The notes beneath the pieces were generated by a model. It worked only from the letters and a program-made list of their open reading frames with translations. It made no database searches and was not told the DNA's origin. DNA of 64,000 nt, from positions 6,463,814 to 6,527,813 of the forward strand of contig NC_061138.1 of assembly GCF_905220365.1 (NCBI RefSeq), written 5' to 3'. The translations under genes and the position numbers were made by a program. This DNA is from Vanessa cardui (lineage: Eukaryota > Arthropoda > Insecta > Lepidoptera > Nymphalidae). Shown one piece after another: positions 60,577 to 64,000 of the stretch; the first letter of the stretch is position 1; each line of letters opens with the position of its first letter.

Positions 60577-61215
60577 TGGTAGTCCATTCAAAAACACGCG
60601 TATACATAGCACAGACACAGATCAAATAGTTAATCGCGTTTTAATATTCAAAACAAAGTTATTTTCCGATATCACAAAATAGTTTTCAAAATTTAACTTA
60701 GGAGTGTAATAGTATACAATACTGTATGAATATAAAATATGATATCGAGCTGCTCCTATTATAGACGCTTTAATAGCAGGGTAATAGCATATCTCACTCG
60801 CGATATACGTGTATAGCACACACAAATCTCCACTTAAAACAATTTTAGACCGCTCCGTTATGCATGCGCCGGCCGACGGTCTGCATGCATTTAACGGTGG
60901 TCTCGATTTGATATGCATTGACCGAATTTACTCTTCGCTCGATGATCCGATTCGAGTGCTTCCTCGTAATTGAATTTAATTACATTTGTAATACGCTGAT
61001 TATTTTAAACTCGGTAAAAGGCAGACGTTCTATTTGGAACTGATTCAACGAGCATTTTAATTAAAATTTAAGGACATCGACCTATACTTCTCGTTTTTTA
61101 TGAAACTCATTAGGCTAGTGGATAGCTTCTTCGTAGGTTTATCTGTGAAGAAATTCTCAGCTTAGAGTTAGAAAGTTGGTTCTGTTTAATGACCCGTGCC
61201 TCGAATAGCACGTGT
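60577..61215. other. Spacer with a CpG-rich palindromic patch
   Basis: At 60855-60897 CCGTTATGCATGC and GCATGCATTTAACGG face each other around 'gccggccgacggt'. This could be a binding-site cluster. There is no gene. Confidence 0.4.
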
Positions 61216-61226
61216 TATGTCCATTC

Positions 61227-61529
61227 AGAGTCGAGATGACCCAGTGGTTAGAACGCGTGCATCTTAACGGATGATTGCGGGTTTGAACCCAGGCAAGCAC
61301 CGCTGATTCATGTGCTTAATTTGTCTTTATAATTCATCTCGTGCTCAGCGGTGAAGGAAAACATCGTGAGGAAACCTGCATGTGACAAATTTCATAGAAA
61401 TTCTGCCACATGTGTATTCCACCAACCCGCATTGGGACAGCGTGGTGGAATATGTTCCAAACCTTCTCCTCAAAGGGAGAGGAGGCCTTTAGCCCAGCAG
61501 TGGGAATTTACAGGCTGTTGTTGTTGTTG
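61227..61529 (+). mobile_element. Metulj-type SINE, full length, 11-bp target-site duplication, GTT tail
   Basis: The head 'gagtcgagatgacccagtgg' (A box with one change) is followed by 'gcgggtttgaaccca', the full body ('ctcgtgctcagcgg', 'gtgaggaaacctgcatgtgac', 'gcattgggacagcgtgg') and the tail 'caggctgttgttgttgttg'. Exact 11-bp flanks tatgtccattc lie at 61216-61226 and 61530-61540. The 93-codon ORF across it is fortuitous. Confidence 0.95.
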
Positions 61530-61540
61530 TATGTCCATTC

Positions 61541-63450
61541 GATTGGATTACGACAGTAAAGTGACACATACAATAATTATGCTTTATGGTAATATATTTT
61601 ACTTAGTTGATGTTACTGAATCATTGTCATAAATTAATTTTAGAAAAAAATTGAAAAAAGAACCTAGAATTTTATGTTCATAAAAACGATAAAGCACTTA
61701 ATAAATACACGAGAAGATCCTCCTTAGAGGAGTATTCAATGGGAAACGTACAAATGCAAGCGGAAGTGGGTACGGTTGATTAGTGGGTTACCGGCTGTCT
61801 AAGTGGGGCTGGGTCATTCGCGGGTCGTCCACGCGTCGCATATGAACGACGATTCGCATTCCGAGCCGGACTAGCGGAACATAACTGCACAAACTATTAA
61901 TGATCCGTAGACAAACGTTACAAACGATGCATTATCAAGTGTAAGACACGCGATTCGTCACAGATGAAATTGCAGTTATACTGTAAATAAACCGGCACTA
62001 GCAGAAATGTTGACTCCAATATCTTAATTCATTTGTTTTTACTGATTCTCTTACTCAACTCTGATGCTCAGATAAATTGTTTACTCTAAGATTTGTTGTT
62101 TCATCTGATTTATTGGAGCCATTTGCCAACGAATTACGATATTGCAATCAATTTTATTTAAGACGAATAAAATTGTTTACATTATCAATATCGAACTAAA
62201 ATAGACGTAACAAAAATGAATTTCTCTTGAATAATTAATAACCCATAACCACCTATTACAGGTCTGTGAGACCGTATAGTATTTTCGCATTCAAATATTT
62301 TGAAATCAACGTGTGATGGGACAGAGTGCGTCTAGATATCTTTCTAAACATCGAACAAACACTTTATGGAATAAAATATGCATCCAAACATTCCTAATCA
62401 GATGAAAGTAACATTCGAACTATAAGTTCAAATTATTTTTAATTTTAAATCAAGCAACCAATAAAACCTAACGGTACAACCGCTTTCTTGCTAAAAACAA
62501 TAAATGACACTAAATTACTTTCTTTTTATTTTGATCAGGTTAACTTTCTCCCGTTCGATAAATATATTTATGTGAAATATTAACATGCAAATATACTGAA
62601 CCTGGGTCAAGAATGCGGCTGAATAATCGCTTAAATTAACCGAGATACGAGCTTGCTTAATTCGCGCTACTGTATCGTCCTTAACAGCATCGGTATATTA
62701 AAAAACGAAGCGAATCTTATAGCAATAATTAAATAAGGTTAAGTATATAAAACTACCGTAAAGATTTTGGTCAACATTAATAATATGTTATTATATAAAA
62801 AATACTGTAAATTTTGTTACCATACGTGTAATTTTAAAAAATATCGAAGGTTTTGTGTTCACGATATTTAAAAGCGATTATCGTAAATACATTTAAAAAA
62901 AAATTAACATATATAATTAAGTATATGTTAATGTCCGTATTTACGTGCTAACAACACAGATTTTAACACAGAGCCATTAAAAACTCCCGTTTTTTGTAAT
63001 GGAACTTACAAAGATGTATAATAATGTCTTAGATAAAAAAAATTGAATTTGAATTATTTTATGTGAGTAAATACATATAGCAACACTATCAAACAAAATA
63101 TCAGTTAATCGTGGTAATTAAATGTGACGATAATCATAACTCCACTTGTGCAAGCCCAAAGGAAAACAGTGAAAGTAAAGGGCCACCGTCTCAGCATACC
63201 GGGCTTTCTCCCGACCCCATGACCCCGGCGATGATATAGCAACTCGATCTTTACTCATAAACGTTAGATAAATTAATATGAAACCAGTAAACTGGCAAAG
63301 ATAAAGAAAAAAGTTAATTTGAAAAGCGGTATTGTTTGATTTTGCATCGTAGATACATTACTGATTGTATCTACATATGTATTACAAAGAACAACAGTTA
63401 AACAAATATTAAGCCTTGACTATAAGCACGTTTAATAAAAAGCTATTATT
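61541..63450. other. AT-rich sequence with GC-rich patches at 61760-61890 and 63150-63235
   Basis: The first patch ('tcattcgcgggtcgtccacgcg') is the most GC-rich non-repeat DNA after the 10.4 kb island but has no initiator or donor pattern. The second ('ccgggctttctcccgacccc') reads like the end of an old repeat. Neither contains a credible gene. Confidence 0.35.
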
Positions 63451-63680
63451 GTGCATGACAGTCTGGGTAGGCACTATACCATACATATTCTACCGCTAAA
63501 CAGCAAGACATATTGTACTGATCCAGCTTAAAAGGTGGCTGACTAGTTACTAGTTACTACAGGCACATTGACATAACATCTTAGTCGCCAACTTGGTGGC
63601 GTATTCGCAATGTCAGAAATAGTTAATAGTTCTTACAACGTCGATTTCTATGGTCGGTTATCACATACCATTTAGATTAA
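63451..63680 (+). repeat. CACTTGGTGGTA SINE-like repeat, diverged, lacking its start
   Basis: 'tgacagtctgggtaggcac', 'attctaccgctaaacagcaag', 'actacaggcacattgacat', 'aacatcttagtcgccaac' and 'ggtggcgtattcgcaatgtcag' follow the order of the 54780 copy. A small duplication 'actagttactagttact' is internal. Confidence 0.75.
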
Positions 63681-64000
63681 AAAGATAATCAATATTTCTA
63701 TTATTTTAACTAAGTTTATTTTGATATTCCAGTGCTTTTATTTTCAATTTCAGTTTATGTTTATCATTACATTCGAACAGTGTTATAAATAACTGTATAA
63801 TATAATAATAAGTTCACTTAGTGACTCAATTAAGGAGGTAATTGAGCTAAGGAGCAAGCTACGATAATGCATATCAACGTACTAAACATTAATCAGATTT
63901 CCTGTCAATATACTCGTACAACAATAACAAATGGCCGAGAAAAGAAATATATTATGTCGGTCAAATAAAAACAAAAGTTGCGATACAAGTTTTTCAAGAT

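Noticed and set aside
61351..61632. 93-codon ORF, with similar ones at 36664-36963, 39767-40063, 45186-45377 and 60201-60521
   Set aside because: All are readings through Metulj SINE bodies. Their mutual similarity comes from the repeat and not from a protein family.

Overview
The window looks like AT-rich lepidopteran nuclear DNA, most likely from a nymphalid-type butterfly. The main reason is its repeats. There are about eleven whole or partial copies of a tRNA-headed SINE that I recognise as the Metulj type known from Heliconius and relatives. There are also several other interspersed families that recur in butterfly and moth genomes: the CACTTGGTGGTA family, the CCCCGGCTTCGCACGGG family, and LINE-like tails with the phrase 'caaattcggttcagcggttt'. 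I see no rRNA or genuine tRNA gene, no CRISPR array and no bacterial-style operon. No host protein gene can be named with confidence. The window reads as intergenic or long-intron DNA.

Layout. 0-3.7 kb holds eroded repeats. 3.77-8.09 kb holds a decayed reverse-transcriptase gene of a non-LTR-like retroelement. It is cut inside its catalytic YLDD motif by a 1.75 kb composite insert (unit A, 4846-6596). A second, much more degraded piece of the same RT C-terminus follows at 9.5-9.74 kb. At 10.37-10.93 kb a GC/CpG-rich island carries an initiator, a correctly spaced DPE-like motif and a strong splice donor. This is the best candidate for a host promoter and first exon. 11-35 kb is mostly unique AT-rich DNA with scattered repeat tails, a second copy of the composite insert in opposite orientation (unit B, 21733-23424), and a TIR-bearing MITE near 29.2-29.5 kb. 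From 35 to 62 kb Metulj SINEs become frequent, several with clear target-site duplications. One truncated copy sits inside another repeat. The same stretch has a CA/TG-type microsatellite at 47.8 kb, a tandem 19-20 bp repeat at 52.3 kb and a near-perfect 60-nt hairpin at 55.9 kb.

How it fits together. The window is mainly a record of transposition. It shows a retroelement (RT), a composite DNA element that destroyed the RT catalytic site, and a SINE with at least two tail subfamilies mobilised by some LINE in trans. It also shows local rearrangements, such as twin palindromes absent from the sister copy. Possible host-gene signals are the 10.5 kb promoter/exon, a 26-nt microexon-like segment at 38.7 kb and a few isolated splice-like sites. 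They are weak one by one and need transcript evidence.
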